Assembly (NCBI GenBank): GCA_937930695.1
Contig: CALHCB010000083.1
Span: 1 to 64,000, forward strand
Origin: an uncultured Acidimicrobiales bacterium
GTDB taxonomy: Bacteria > Actinomycetota > Acidimicrobiia > Acidimicrobiales > SZUA-35
Reading direction: 5' to 3'
DNA length: 64,000 bases
The notes beneath the pieces are model-generated. The model ran no database searches. It saw only the letters and a program-made list of their open reading frames with translations, and was not told where the DNA came from. How positions within the stretch are numbered: position 1 is the first letter of the stretch; each line of letters starts with the position of its first letter. A program made the position numbers and the translations under genes. Positions 47,689 through 57,610 of this stretch are shown here, piece by piece.

Positions 47689-48312
47689 GTGTCAAGCAAT
47701 CGACAACCAGAACGCATTCGCCCCACCAGGGACGAGACCAAGGCGAAGCTCCTGGATGCGGCCGCAGTGCTGTTCGCCGAGCACGGCATCGGGACTACGA
47801 GCATCGAAGACATTTGCGCACACGCAGGGTTCAGCCGCGGCGCGTTCTACTCGAGCTTCTCAACCAAGGACGACATCGTCTTCGAGCTGCTCGACATCCA
47901 CTTCGAAGCCAATCAAGCCGAGGGTCAGCGGCTGTATGACAGCAGCTCCGACGCCGTGAGCTTTATCGAAGCCATGAATTCCGACGAGCGACGTCGAACG
48001 ATGCCCGTCGACGACGTCGGCATGCTCTACATGGAGCTCAACCTCTATGCCGTCCGCAACAGCGAGAATCGCCCTCGGCTCGTCGAACGACAACGGCGCG
48101 ATTTCGAGATGATGCGGGGATTCGTCACCCAAATCGTCGAGGCCGAGGGGCTCGAAGTTCCCGGCGAAATCGAAGACGTCGTGCACCTGTTGCTCGCACT
48201 CGACACCGGCTTACTCCTCCACGCGCTCATCGATCCCGAAACTCAAGATCCCCAGCGGTGGGCTCGTATCGTGACGACGCTCCACACGTTGTGGACCTCA
48301 CCGAGCTCCTGA
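47689..48312 (+). CDS. TetR family transcriptional regulator
   Basis: TKAKLLDAAAVLFAEHGIGTTSIEDICAHAGFSRGAFYSSFSTKDDIVFELLD; GTG start. Confidence 0.93.
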   Translation: MSSNRQPERIRPTRDETKAKLLDAAAVLFAEHGIGTTSIEDICAHAGFSRGAFYSSFSTKDDIVFELLDIHFEANQAEGQRLYDSSSDAVSFIEAMNSDERRRTMPVDDVGMLYMELNLYAVRNSENRPRLVERQRRDFEMMRGFVTQIVEAEGLEVPGEIEDVVHLLLALDTGLLLHALIDPETQDPQRWARIVTTLHTLWTSPSS

Positions 48313-48332
48313 CAAAGAACTACGTTGCCCAC

Positions 48333-49208
48333 ATGAGTTTCGAAATCACAAACGGGTCGGCCGACATCGACGGGCTTCACGTCGAGTGGCTCGAGGCAGG
48401 CACAGGTCCACTCGCCATTTGTTTGCACGGCTTCCCTGATTCAGCCCAATCCTGGCGCCACCTTCTGCCCGAGCTCGCGGCTGGGGGCTATCGGGCCGTG
48501 GCGCCATGGACCCGCGGCTACGCGCCGTCCGGGCTCGCCCCCGACGGCCTCTACCAATCGGGAGTTCGAGGCCGCGATGCATGCCTCCTCCACGAAGCAC
48601 TCGGTGGCGACAGTGATGCCATCATCATCGGACACGATTGGGGTTCAGGAGCCGCCAACATCGCGGCGGTGAAGGAACCCGATCGCTGGAGCAAGGCTGT
48701 GATGATGGCCGTGCCGCCCGCTGGCCGAGTTGCCGCAGCGTTCTTCCAGTACAAACAAATTCGCAAGTCGTCGTACATGTTCTTCTTCCAACACCCGCTG
48801 TCTGAGATGGTCGTACCGCATGACGATTGGGCCTTTATCCGTGGCCTGTGGAACGACTGGTCGCCCGGATTCGAGAACGACGCAGACGTCGCAAACTTCA
48901 TCGCAGCTGCCAGCCCAGAGGGACACCTCGCCGCGACGCTCGGCTACTACCGAGCCACCTTCCAACCAGAGCTGCAATCACCAGACTTTGCGGATTGGGA
49001 CCAAGCGGGTGCCGCGGTGCCACCGCAACCGACGCTCTACCTCCATGGCCGGACTGACGGATGCATTGGTGTGGAACTCGCTGATGGGCTCGAGGCTGAT
49101 CTCTCGCCCGGCTCGAATGTGGTTGTCTTCGACGACATTGGGCACTTCATGCATCTCGAAGACCCAGTGCTCGTCAATCGCACGATCCTCGACTTTCTCG
49201 CCACGTAG
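48333..49208 (+). CDS. Alpha/beta hydrolase (epoxide-hydrolase-like)
   Basis: AICLHGFPDSAQSWRHLLPELAAGGYRAVAPWTRGYAPSG...IIIGHDWGSGAANIAA...DDIGHFMHLEDP. Confidence 0.93.
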   Translation: MSFEITNGSADIDGLHVEWLEAGTGPLAICLHGFPDSAQSWRHLLPELAAGGYRAVAPWTRGYAPSGLAPDGLYQSGVRGRDACLLHEALGGDSDAIIIGHDWGSGAANIAAVKEPDRWSKAVMMAVPPAGRVAAAFFQYKQIRKSSYMFFFQHPLSEMVVPHDDWAFIRGLWNDWSPGFENDADVANFIAAASPEGHLAATLGYYRATFQPELQSPDFADWDQAGAAVPPQPTLYLHGRTDGCIGVELADGLEADLSPGSNVVVFDDIGHFMHLEDPVLVNRTILDFLAT

Positions 49209-49269
49209 TTGCGGCTGGCGGGCCCGCATCCAAGATCAGCGGCCTCATTCCGAGGCTGCGATAGGCTGA

Positions 49270-49283
49270 CGAACGCATGTTCG
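49270..49283. promoter_or_regulatory. SOS/LexA-box-like palindrome at helicase start
   Basis: CGAACgcatGTTCG, 13/14 match to CGAACRNRYGTTYC, overlapping ATG at 49277; TAGGCT -10 at 49262-49267. Confidence 0.6.
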
Positions 49284-51355
49284 CTTCTCCCGCCATCGCC
49301 GCTGACCTGAACCCACAGCAACAACATGCGGTGCATCACCGGGGAACCCCGCTGCTCGTCGTCGCGGGCGCCGGCACGGGCAAGACCAAGACGCTTGCGA
49401 CACGCGTCGTCCAACTCATCGATGATGGCGTCGATCCGCAACGCATCTTGCTGCTCACGTTCACCCGTCGGGCTGCCTCGGAAATGCTGCACCGAGTTGC
49501 GAGCGCCACTGATGATCGGGCCGCGTCTCGTGTCTGGGGCGGCACGTTCCATTCGACCGCGAACCGGCTGCTCCGCAACTTCGGACAAACCGCTGGCCTC
49601 TCCCCGAACTTCACCGTGCTCGACCAATCCGACGCCACGGATCTCATGGGCATGGTCCGAACCGAGGAAGGATTCGGCGAGCGCTCAAAGCGTTTCCCGA
49701 AGAAGGAGACCGTCGCCGGCATTTACGGTCGCATGGTCAACAGCCAAGCAAAGCTCTCCGAGGTTCTCGAGACTGACTACCCGTGGTGCGCCGATCACGG
49801 TGACGAGTTGAAGACCATTTTCTCCGCCTACACCGCCCGAAAACGTCGCCACCAAGTTCTCGACTACGACGATCTTCTGCTGTTCTGGCGAGCGCTCAGC
49901 GCCGCCCCAAGCGCCGGACCAGCGATGCGCGACCTTTTCGACCACATTTTGATCGACGAGTACCAAGACACCAATCCAATTCAGTCCGACATCATCCGGG
50001 GCATGTGTCGGCCAAGCGACGACGAACGTCCGACCGAAGTCTGCGCCGTCGGCGACGACGCCCAAGCCATCTATGGGTTTCGCTGCGCGTCGGTTGAGAA
50101 CATGTGGGCGTTTCCCGACCACTTCCCGGGAGCAACGACCGTCACGCTCGAACAGAACTACCGATCAACCTCGCCGATCCTTGCGGTCGCGAACGCGGTC
50201 TTGGCCTCAGCTCCGACAACCGCAGGAGCAACGTCACACTTCACCAAGGAGCTCTGGTCGACCAAGACAGAGGGACCCAAGCCTCACCTGCTTACCCACC
50301 ATGATGAATCGGCCCAGAGCCGAACGGTCTGCGAGAACATCCTCGATGCTCGCGAGCGGGGCATGGATCTCCGAAGCCAAGCGGTGCTCTTCCGTGCCGG
50401 CCATCACTCTGATGGCCTCGAGCTCGAACTCACCAGACGAGACATCCCCTACGTGAAATACGGCGGCTTGAAGTACCTCGAGGCTGCACACGTCAAGGAC
50501 CTCCTCTCACTCCTGCGCATTCTCGACAACCCGTCGGACATGCTTGCCTGGCACCGGGTGCTGTCCTCCATGGAGGGGATCGGGCCAGCCACAGTCCGCA
50601 GACTTGCCGAAGAACTCGAACTCGAATCCGCAGAGAATGCACCGCTCTCGCTGGCCCGATTCATCGATGGCATTGGCAAGGTGCCGGCCGCGGCGAAGGC
50701 CGAGGCCGATGAGCTCCGAGCGGCATTCGCCGACTGCATCGATGATGCTGACTTTCCGCCAGCCCAGCAGGTTGAGCGACTCAAGCCGTTCTGCGCCATG
50801 GTCTTCCCCAATCGATACGACAACTCCACCGCACGTCTGAGCGACATCGACCAGCTTGCGGCGTCGGCAGCGGCCTACGGATCACGCAATCGCTTCCTCA
50901 CCGAGTTGACGCTGGACCCGCCAGGAAAGACGAGCGACCAAGCGGGACCGCCACACCTCGATGACGACTGGCTCACCCTGAGCACGATCCACTCAGCCAA
51001 GGGCGGCGAGTGGCGAGCCGTGCACGTGATTCACGCAGCCGACGGGAACATCCCGAGCGACATGGCACTTGGGGACCAGGCCGGGATGGCCGAAGAACTG
51101 CGCCTGATGTACGTCGCGCTCACTCGAGCCAAGGATGAGCTCACCGTGCACGCGCCACTTCGATTCCACGTCAATCGCTTCGGCCAGGACGATCGCCACG
51201 TGCTGGCCCAAGTCAGTCGCTTTCTCGATCCGGTGCGCGATCTGTTTGACGAAGGGGCGAGCCAGGCCCAGCCCAGCGACGACTCCATCATCGAACTCGA
51301 CACCGTCGGCGTCGCCGACGAAGTCGACACCCTGCTGGCCTCGCTCTGGGATTGA
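49277..51355 (+). CDS. UvrD/Rep-family ATP-dependent DNA helicase
   Basis: LNPQQQHAVHH...VVAGAGTGKTKTLATRV...HILIDEYQDTNPIQ...AVGDDAQAIYGFR...LTLSTIHSAKGGEWRAVHV...LRLMYVALTRAKDEL. Confidence 0.96.
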   Translation: MFASPAIAADLNPQQQHAVHHRGTPLLVVAGAGTGKTKTLATRVVQLIDDGVDPQRILLLTFTRRAASEMLHRVASATDDRAASRVWGGTFHSTANRLLRNFGQTAGLSPNFTVLDQSDATDLMGMVRTEEGFGERSKRFPKKETVAGIYGRMVNSQAKLSEVLETDYPWCADHGDELKTIFSAYTARKRRHQVLDYDDLLLFWRALSAAPSAGPAMRDLFDHILIDEYQDTNPIQSDIIRGMCRPSDDERPTEVCAVGDDAQAIYGFRCASVENMWAFPDHFPGATTVTLEQNYRSTSPILAVANAVLASAPTTAGATSHFTKELWSTKTEGPKPHLLTHHDESAQSRTVCENILDARERGMDLRSQAVLFRAGHHSDGLELELTRRDIPYVKYGGLKYLEAAHVKDLLSLLRILDNPSDMLAWHRVLSSMEGIGPATVRRLAEELELESAENAPLSLARFIDGIGKVPAAAKAEADELRAAFADCIDDADFPPAQQVERLKPFCAMVFPNRYDNSTARLSDIDQLAASAAAYGSRNRFLTELTLDPPGKTSDQAGPPHLDDDWLTLSTIHSAKGGEWRAVHVIHAADGNIPSDMALGDQAGMAEELRLMYVALTRAKDELTVHAPLRFHVNRFGQDDRHVLAQVSRFLDPVRDLFDEGASQAQPSDDSIIELDTVGVADEVDTLLASLWD

Positions 51356-51380
51356 ACCGCAGCCTCTGTAGCGTTTGCTC

Positions 51381-51854
51381 ATGCCCAAGCTCGAACTCGC
51401 CGATCCGTCGTTCGTGGATGAAGCGCCCGTCACCATCAACGTGGGGCGAACCCTTCACGCCTCGCCAGAAGCCGTTTGGGCCGCACTCACCGACAATGAA
51501 TCGTGGACCGAGTGGTTCCCGAACATGAAGCGATGCGACACCACGTCCAGTGACCCCAACGGCATCGGGTCCACCCGCACCGTCAAGGTCGGCGGCCTCG
51601 TCGCCGATGAGCAATTCATCTTTTGGGATCGCCCGAAGGACTGGGGCTTCTCGATCGTCAAGACCAACTTGCCCCTCGCAACGAAAATGATCGAGCGAGT
51701 ACAACTCGAGTCCACGGGCGGCACAACAAACGTTCGGTACTCGGCATCATTCACTCCCCACTTGCTGACCAAGCCCATCGTCTCTCTCGTCAAGATGCAG
51801 ATCATGAAGTCGTGGGAAGATGGGCTCGTCGGGCTCGCTCAGCACATCGAATGA
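51381..51854 (+). CDS. SRPBCC family protein
   Basis: INVGRTLHASPEAVWAALTDNESWTEWFPNMKRCD; ~157 aa. Confidence 0.85.
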   Translation: MPKLELADPSFVDEAPVTINVGRTLHASPEAVWAALTDNESWTEWFPNMKRCDTTSSDPNGIGSTRTVKVGGLVADEQFIFWDRPKDWGFSIVKTNLPLATKMIERVQLESTGGTTNVRYSASFTPHLLTKPIVSLVKMQIMKSWEDGLVGLAQHIE

Positions 51855-52747
51855 CCGACCCCGGCCTCCAAGCCGAAATAGAGATCCCGGCACAACTCGA
51901 CCTTGCCAACACCGTGCGGGGGGCCAAGAACCCCGTGCTCATCGGCCCGACTGAGTCATGGTGGTGCACGCGAACTCCTGAAGGTTCGGGCTCGCTTCTC
52001 CTCGAACGCAAGCGTCCAGAGTTGGTGCTCGCGACGTCGTGGGGCGACGGAGCGGAATGGATGCTCCGCCAAGCGCCGAAGCTCATGGGGCTCGACGACG
52101 ACGTGTCCGGGTTTCAACCAACGGGAAAGGTTGGAGAGCTGTGGCGACGCAAGCCGTTCACGCTCGCCAGAACCGACATCGTGTGGGATGCAGTTGTCGG
52201 AGCCATCTTTGGTCAGAAGGTCCAGACGTTTCATGCGAAGAAGAGCCGCAAGGCGCTCGCCCGAAAATACGGAGAGTTGGCGCCAGGACCGCGCCAAGCA
52301 CACATCCTGCCGACGCCAGAACGCGTGGCGGAGATGGGGTACTACGACTTTCACCCGCTCAATGTCGAGCGCAAGCGGGCCGAGATCCTGATTCGTACCG
52401 CTCGCGAGATGCGTCGGATGGGAGACCTCTCACAGCGAACCCCCGCACAAGTCCAGGCCCGGCTTCAACGCATTCGCGGCATCGGGCCCTGGACCGCCGC
52501 CATGATTACGGCCTCTGCGTTGGGCGATCCCGATGCGGTTCCCGTTGGCGACATCCACATCCCGAACACCGTGGCCTACCTTCTCGCTGGTGAGGCGCGA
52601 GCAACCGATGAGCGGATGCTCGAACTCTTGGAGCCATACGCCGGCCATCGTTGGCGGGTCATCCGGATCGCCAAATCGTCCGGGAGTGCACCTCGCTACG
52701 GCCCACGGCTCGATCTCTACGGGTCCGGCCTCGAGATGGGTCGATAG
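51851..52747 (+). CDS. DNA-3-methyladenine glycosylase 2-like (HhH-GPD)
   Basis: VVGAIFGQKVQTFHAKKSRKALARKYGE...RLQRIRGIGPWTAAMITASALGDPDAVPVGDIHIPN; ATGA overlap. Confidence 0.9.
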   Translation: MTDPGLQAEIEIPAQLDLANTVRGAKNPVLIGPTESWWCTRTPEGSGSLLLERKRPELVLATSWGDGAEWMLRQAPKLMGLDDDVSGFQPTGKVGELWRRKPFTLARTDIVWDAVVGAIFGQKVQTFHAKKSRKALARKYGELAPGPRQAHILPTPERVAEMGYYDFHPLNVERKRAEILIRTAREMRRMGDLSQRTPAQVQARLQRIRGIGPWTAAMITASALGDPDAVPVGDIHIPNTVAYLLAGEARATDERMLELLEPYAGHRWRVIRIAKSSGSAPRYGPRLDLYGSGLEMGR

Positions 52748-52748
52748 A

Positions 52749-53135
52749 TCAGGCCCGGTGCATCACCAATTTGCTCGGACCCCGGAACGACACGATGGGC
52801 TTGAAGGACAGCTCTTGTTCAGCCATGACAATGTCAGGAAAACGGCGGACGAGTTCCTCGAACACCACTCGACCTTCCAGCCGAGCAAGCGGCGCTCCAA
52901 GACAGAAGTGAATGCCCTTCCCGAACGACAGATGCCGGCGGGCATCTGCGCGATGGATGTCGAACTCGTCGGGCTGTTCGAACCGAGCAGCACCAACACC
53001 CGTGCTTCAGCCGGAATCGTGACGTCCTCTGACAAGGGAACGTCGGTGAGACCGAGGCGTCGCCAGGCATTGACGCTCGAGTCGAAGCGAAGAGACTCTT
53101 CCAACGCGTTCGAGAGGAATCTGCCATCCCGACAG
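52749..53135 (-). pseudogene. Cytochrome P450 C-terminal remnant, frameshifted
   Basis: Frame A ...SNALEESLRFDSSVNAWRRLGLTDVPL...VLVLLGS; frame [78 protein letters not shown]. Confidence 0.85.
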
Positions 53136-53196
53136 CCTTTTACTTTTGTGCCGCCCGGGTACCTGTTCGAAGCGAGATCTTGGGAGGATGACTCCC

Positions 53197-54075
53197 ATGG
53201 CCACCGATGCTCGGTCGACGAGGCGACTACGCGTCGGCAGTCCGATGTGGGCCAATCGCGATTGGGTCGGACCAGTGTTCCCTGCGGACACCAAGATCGG
53301 CGACGAGCTGCATGCGTATGCAACCTGGTGCACCACGGTCGAGGGCAACACCACGTTCTACGCTCCCCCGCCGCCCGCCTCTGTCGAGAAGTGGGCGGCG
53401 TCGGCCCCGGACACATTCCGATTCTGCTTCAAGCTCCCCCAAGACATCACTCATAATCGCCGGCTGCGGAATGTCGAAGAACCGTTGTGGGAGTTTCTGG
53501 ACCTGCTGGAACCCCTTGGCGACAGAGTCGGCCCTCTTCAGATCCAATTGCCGGGCTCATTCGGACCCGAGGACCAACAGGTGCTCGGGGCATTCCTCCG
53601 ATCGTTGCCAAGCGACCGCATTTGGGCACTCGAAGTTCGGCACGCCGAGTTCTTTGCCGGTGGTAACAGCGAACGCCCGTTGGACGACATGCTCGCTGAG
53701 CTCGGGATCAACCGAGTGATCCTCGACAGCAGAGCCTTCTTCGCCTCTGTTCCGGTTACACGAGAAGAGCGAGAAGCGTGGGAACGCAAACCGCGATTGC
53801 CGGTACGGCCGGTCGCCACCTCGAACAACCCGATCATCCGGCTCATCGGGCAGAGCGATGTCGAAGCCAGTTTGGAGCATTGGGCGCCCTGGGTCCCGAA
53901 GCTTGCGGAATGGGTCGCAGCCGGCGTCGAACCTCATGTGTTCACCCACACACCGGACAACCGTGACTCGCCCATCCTCGCTCGACGCCTGTGGTCGCTC
54001 GTCGATGCGGAGGTCGCCGACCTCGAGCCGCTTCCCACCCCACTGAGAGGCGACCAACAGCTCGGCTTTTTCTGA
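53197..54075 (+). CDS. DUF72 family protein
   Basis: RVGSPMWANRDWVGPVFP...YATWCTTVEGNTTFYAPPPPASVEKWAASAPDTFRFCFKLPQDITHNRRL. Confidence 0.9.
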   Translation: MATDARSTRRLRVGSPMWANRDWVGPVFPADTKIGDELHAYATWCTTVEGNTTFYAPPPPASVEKWAASAPDTFRFCFKLPQDITHNRRLRNVEEPLWEFLDLLEPLGDRVGPLQIQLPGSFGPEDQQVLGAFLRSLPSDRIWALEVRHAEFFAGGNSERPLDDMLAELGINRVILDSRAFFASVPVTREEREAWERKPRLPVRPVATSNNPIIRLIGQSDVEASLEHWAPWVPKLAEWVAAGVEPHVFTHTPDNRDSPILARRLWSLVDAEVADLEPLPTPLRGDQQLGFF

Positions 54076-54151
54076 CACGAAGTCAGACGCAGCTGCGCGA
54101 AGGGGCCCCGACCTTGCCGAAACCGGCACCCAAGGCGGTACAACGTCAGGC

Positions 54152-55369
54152 ATGCGTGTTGCGATCGTTGGAGCAGGGCTCGCCGGACTCTCCGCAGCCA
54201 TCGAGGTAAACAAGGCCGGCCACGACGTGGTGGTCTTCGAGGCTTCTGATGGTGTCGGCGGCCGAGTCAGAACCGACGAGGTCGATGGATTCCGACTCGA
54301 TCGTGGGTTTCAGATCCTTCTCGACGCATATCCCGAGGCACGGGATCTTCTCGACTTCGAGGCTCTCGATCTTCGTCGATTCACACCGGGTGCCACCATC
54401 CGACACAACGGCGAGTTCCACCGACTTGGCGATCCAATCCGGGAACCCAAGCAGTTGCTGTCGACGCTCAAGGCACCGATCGGATCGCCCATCGACAAGG
54501 CGCGAATTCTCGCCTTTCGCCTCTCGGTAACCAGAGGCGAGATCGAAGACGTCTGGAAAGGCGTCGGCACCACCACAATCTCCCGCTTCGAGCGGGCAGG
54601 ATTCAGCTCCTCGATGATCGAACGGTTCCTTCGACCGCTCTTCGCTGGCATCACGCTCGATCCGCAATTGCAAGGTTCAAGTCAGGTCGCCGAATTCGTC
54701 TTCCGAATGCTCAGCACCGGCGATGCTGTGGTGCCGGCCGTTGGCATGGGTGCCATCTCCGACCAGCTGGCTGCTCGCCTGCCAGACGGCACCATCAAGT
54801 TGAACTGCCCGGTTGCAGATCTTGGAGCGACTGCACTCCGGCTCGAAGGCGGCGAGACCGAATCAGCCGATGCCGTGATCCTGGCAACCGACAGCACCGA
54901 GGCGGCGCGTCTCGTGGGAGTCCCTGACCCAGGGTGGAACGGTGTGACGAGTGTCTGGCTCGCTGCAGATGCCCCACCGATCAATGAACCCGTGCTCGTT
55001 CTCAACGGTGAAGGGGTCTCCCCCATCAACTCGTTCGTTGTCATGAGCAACGTGAGTCAGCGCTATGCACCGGCCGGGCGCAACCTCATGGTCATGTCGA
55101 CCCCGTCGGTTGCCCCCGATCTCCCTGCGGCAATGAAGACACAGCTTGTCGATTGGTTTGGCTCAGTAGCCGAAACCTGGGAGGAGCTTCGAGTCGATCA
55201 AATCGAACGAGCCCAGCCCATCCAGCTTCCTGGCCACGATGCCAGGGCGCCACTCGCCCTCGATAGTGGTGTGTGGATCGCAGGGGATCACCGTCGGGAT
55301 GCGTCGATCAACGGAGCAATCGGATCCGGTCGAGCCGTCGCTCGTGCCGCGTTGGCAGCCCAGGTGTAA
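54152..55369 (+). CDS. FAD-dependent oxidoreductase (amine oxidase/HemY-like)
   Basis: VAIVGAGLAGLSAAIEVNKAGHDVVVFEASDGVGGRVRTDEVDGFRLDRGFQILL. Confidence 0.92.
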   Translation: MRVAIVGAGLAGLSAAIEVNKAGHDVVVFEASDGVGGRVRTDEVDGFRLDRGFQILLDAYPEARDLLDFEALDLRRFTPGATIRHNGEFHRLGDPIREPKQLLSTLKAPIGSPIDKARILAFRLSVTRGEIEDVWKGVGTTTISRFERAGFSSSMIERFLRPLFAGITLDPQLQGSSQVAEFVFRMLSTGDAVVPAVGMGAISDQLAARLPDGTIKLNCPVADLGATALRLEGGETESADAVILATDSTEAARLVGVPDPGWNGVTSVWLAADAPPINEPVLVLNGEGVSPINSFVVMSNVSQRYAPAGRNLMVMSTPSVAPDLPAAMKTQLVDWFGSVAETWEELRVDQIERAQPIQLPGHDARAPLALDSGVWIAGDHRRDASINGAIGSGRAVARAALAAQV

Positions 55370-55400
55370 TTATCGACCAATTCGGCCGGGAGCAGGTTGC

Positions 55401-55874
55401 TCAGCGCGGCGCAGTCGGTCGGGTGCGTGCGGGAATGCGTTGCACCGCTCGGGCCGCCGAGTTCACCAGGTCAATCAGCGTTCGGCCGCCGACAATCATG
55501 GCGCAACCAATTGCGATGATGAGCATCGTCTCGTTGGTCCCGGTATTGGGCAACTGCTCTTGAGCATCGTCGTCTTGCAGCTGCGCTGATACGACGTCAA
55601 CTGTTTCATCGCCTGCCGCCAAGTCGGCGAATGCAGCAACGGTTGTCGTCGCCTGTTCAGCCATCGCTTCCGGGATCGTCGTCGCACTACCTGCAGCAAC
55701 ATCCACCTCTACTTCTGCGGGGAGCTGCACAGTCGGCGCGACCGAGATTCCAGGAGTCGAGGATGTCGATCCGCTGTTGAGGGTCTCATCGGAGATCGAG
55801 CTGCATCCAGCGACAGACAATGCTGCTGCCACAAGAAGTGTTCTGGCCCCGAGGCCGGTTACGAAATTCGCCAC
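55401..55874 (-). CDS. Secreted protein with LPNTG sorting-like motif
   Basis: Lipobox-like SVAGCSS; EQLPNTGTNETMLIIAIGCAMIVGGRTLIDL...RIPARTR. Confidence 0.7.
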   Translation of the reverse strand: MANFVTGLGARTLLVAAALSVAGCSSISDETLNSGSTSSTPGISVAPTVQLPAEVEVDVAAGSATTIPEAMAEQATTTVAAFADLAAGDETVDVVSAQLQDDDAQEQLPNTGTNETMLIIAIGCAMIVGGRTLIDLVNSAARAVQRIPARTRPTAPR

Positions 55875-55963
55875 GGGTTCAGCATGGCTCCCCCGGTTCT
55901 GAGTTACATGAGTCGAGCTTCGGGCAACCTTGGGTCGTACGAACCACTACCGTTCGGGCCGCT

Positions 55964-56782
55964 ATGCCCGAGCTCCCCGAGGTAGAAACTGTTCGCCGCC
56001 AGCTGGACCCGCGCGTCAAGGGTGCCCGTATCGTTGACGCCGGCTCTCATCCGTCAAGCAAGTTCACGCCGGCAACCGAAGCAATCGGGGCCAGCATTGT
56101 CTCCACCGGTCGGCGGGCGAAGTTCCTGTTACTCCAGCTCGACGATGATCGCGAGCTCGTCGTGCACCTTGGAATGACTGGTGTTCTTCGATTCCGCGAT
56201 GGCCCACCAAACGAAGAGGATCCCTATCTTCGGGCTTGGTGGACGTTGATGAGGGACGACGACATCGCGCAAACTCTCGAGTTCGCCGATGTGCGGCGCT
56301 TTGGGAGGCTTCGTGTGGTCCCGACGGGCGACTATTCGGGGATGCCGACACTGGCGAACGCCGGGCCGGAGCCATGGGATCCGATACTCACTCCAAAACT
56401 GTTCTGGCAGCTGTTGCAGGCAAGCAAGCGCCCGATCAAGACCCAGTTGCTGTCCCAGCGCCCGATTGCGGGTGTCGGAAACATCTACGCCGACGAAGCA
56501 CTCTGGATTGCGGAGATCAACCCAACGGCTCGACGGATCGGGCTGGAACGGGCGGCCAAGCTGCTCGACGCCGTTCGCTCGACCCTTGAACAGGGCATCG
56601 AACTTGGCGGTACAACCTTGCGCGATTACCGCAACGCCGAGGGCGGCACCGGCGGGAATCAACATGAACTCTTCGCCTACGGACGATCCGGCAAGCCGTG
56701 TCTTCGTTGTGGAACGACGATGGAGGCCCGCGTGATCGACGCTCGAACCACAACATGGTGCAAGACCTGTCAGCGCCGCTGA
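55964..56782 (+). CDS. mutM: Formamidopyrimidine-DNA glycosylase
   Basis: MPELPEVETVRRQL; QLLSQRPIAGVGNIYADEALWIAEINP; C-terminal CLRCGTTM...TTTWCKTCQ zinc finger. Confidence 0.97.
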   Translation: MPELPEVETVRRQLDPRVKGARIVDAGSHPSSKFTPATEAIGASIVSTGRRAKFLLLQLDDDRELVVHLGMTGVLRFRDGPPNEEDPYLRAWWTLMRDDDIAQTLEFADVRRFGRLRVVPTGDYSGMPTLANAGPEPWDPILTPKLFWQLLQASKRPIKTQLLSQRPIAGVGNIYADEALWIAEINPTARRIGLERAAKLLDAVRSTLEQGIELGGTTLRDYRNAEGGTGGNQHELFAYGRSGKPCLRCGTTMEARVIDARTTTWCKTCQRR

Positions 56783-56799
56783 TCCGTACACTTCTCGCC

Positions 56800-57573
56800 A
56801 TGGCAAACAGCTCGACGACGAGCAATCCACAGATGCCTGACCAGCCAAAGACCCTCACCGTGATCGGCAACGGCCGCGCTGGTGGAGCCCTGGTCGCAGC
56901 CCTCGACGCGGTCGGTTGGCCAGTCGACGCAGTGTTCGGTCGAGCCGACGACTATTCCGATGCCTGCAACGACACGGACATCGTGGTGATCGCCGCCCCC
57001 GACGATGCCCTCGCCACAGTGGCCGCCAGGATCGAACCAGGCGACGGCGTCGTCATGCATCTCTCCGGGTCGCGCACGCTTGATGTCTTGGCTCCCCACG
57101 AGCGACGGGCGTCAATGCACCCCCTCATGTCGCTTCCCGATCCCGTTCGAGGAGCCAAACGGCTCCTCGACAACTGCGCATTCGCAGTCTGCGGCGACCC
57201 AGTTGCTGAACTTTTGGTGCAGGCACTCGGAGGCAGAGGGTTTGCCGTGGATGACGATGACCGAGCCAGCTACCACGCTGCGGCAAGCATCGCTGCGAAT
57301 CACGTCGTGACGCTCTGCGCTCAGGTCGAGCGAGTTGCAGGGAGCATCGGAGCACCAGCCGATGCGTTCTGGCGCCTCATCTCGACATCGGTGGAAAATG
57401 CATCTCAGCTTGGTGCCAGCGCCGCGCTCACCGGGCCAGCAGCCAGAGGAGACTGGGACACCATCGCGGCCCATCTCAGCTCACTACCGCCAGACGAGCA
57501 GGTGCTCTACCGTGCGGTCGCCAAAGCGGCGGCCGAGCTCGCAAATCAACAGTGGCCCAGTCGTCTCGACTGA
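56800..57573 (+). CDS. Rossmann-like/DUF2520 protein
   Basis: LTVIGNGRAGGALVAALDAVGWPVDAVFGR...DIVVIAAPDDALATVAA...MHPLMSLPDP...HAAASIAANHVVTL. Confidence 0.88.
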   Translation: MANSSTTSNPQMPDQPKTLTVIGNGRAGGALVAALDAVGWPVDAVFGRADDYSDACNDTDIVVIAAPDDALATVAARIEPGDGVVMHLSGSRTLDVLAPHERRASMHPLMSLPDPVRGAKRLLDNCAFAVCGDPVAELLVQALGGRGFAVDDDDRASYHAAASIAANHVVTLCAQVERVAGSIGAPADAFWRLISTSVENASQLGASAALTGPAARGDWDTIAAHLSSLPPDEQVLYRAVAKAAAELANQQWPSRLD

Positions 57574-57610
57574 CCCTTCACGTTCGCTTCTGATTCGACA
57601 GGAAACCTCC

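Noticed and set aside
52763-53416. 217-aa minus ORF as a real gene
   Set aside because: It is one frame of the decayed P450 plus antisense of DUF72; treated as pseudogene instead.
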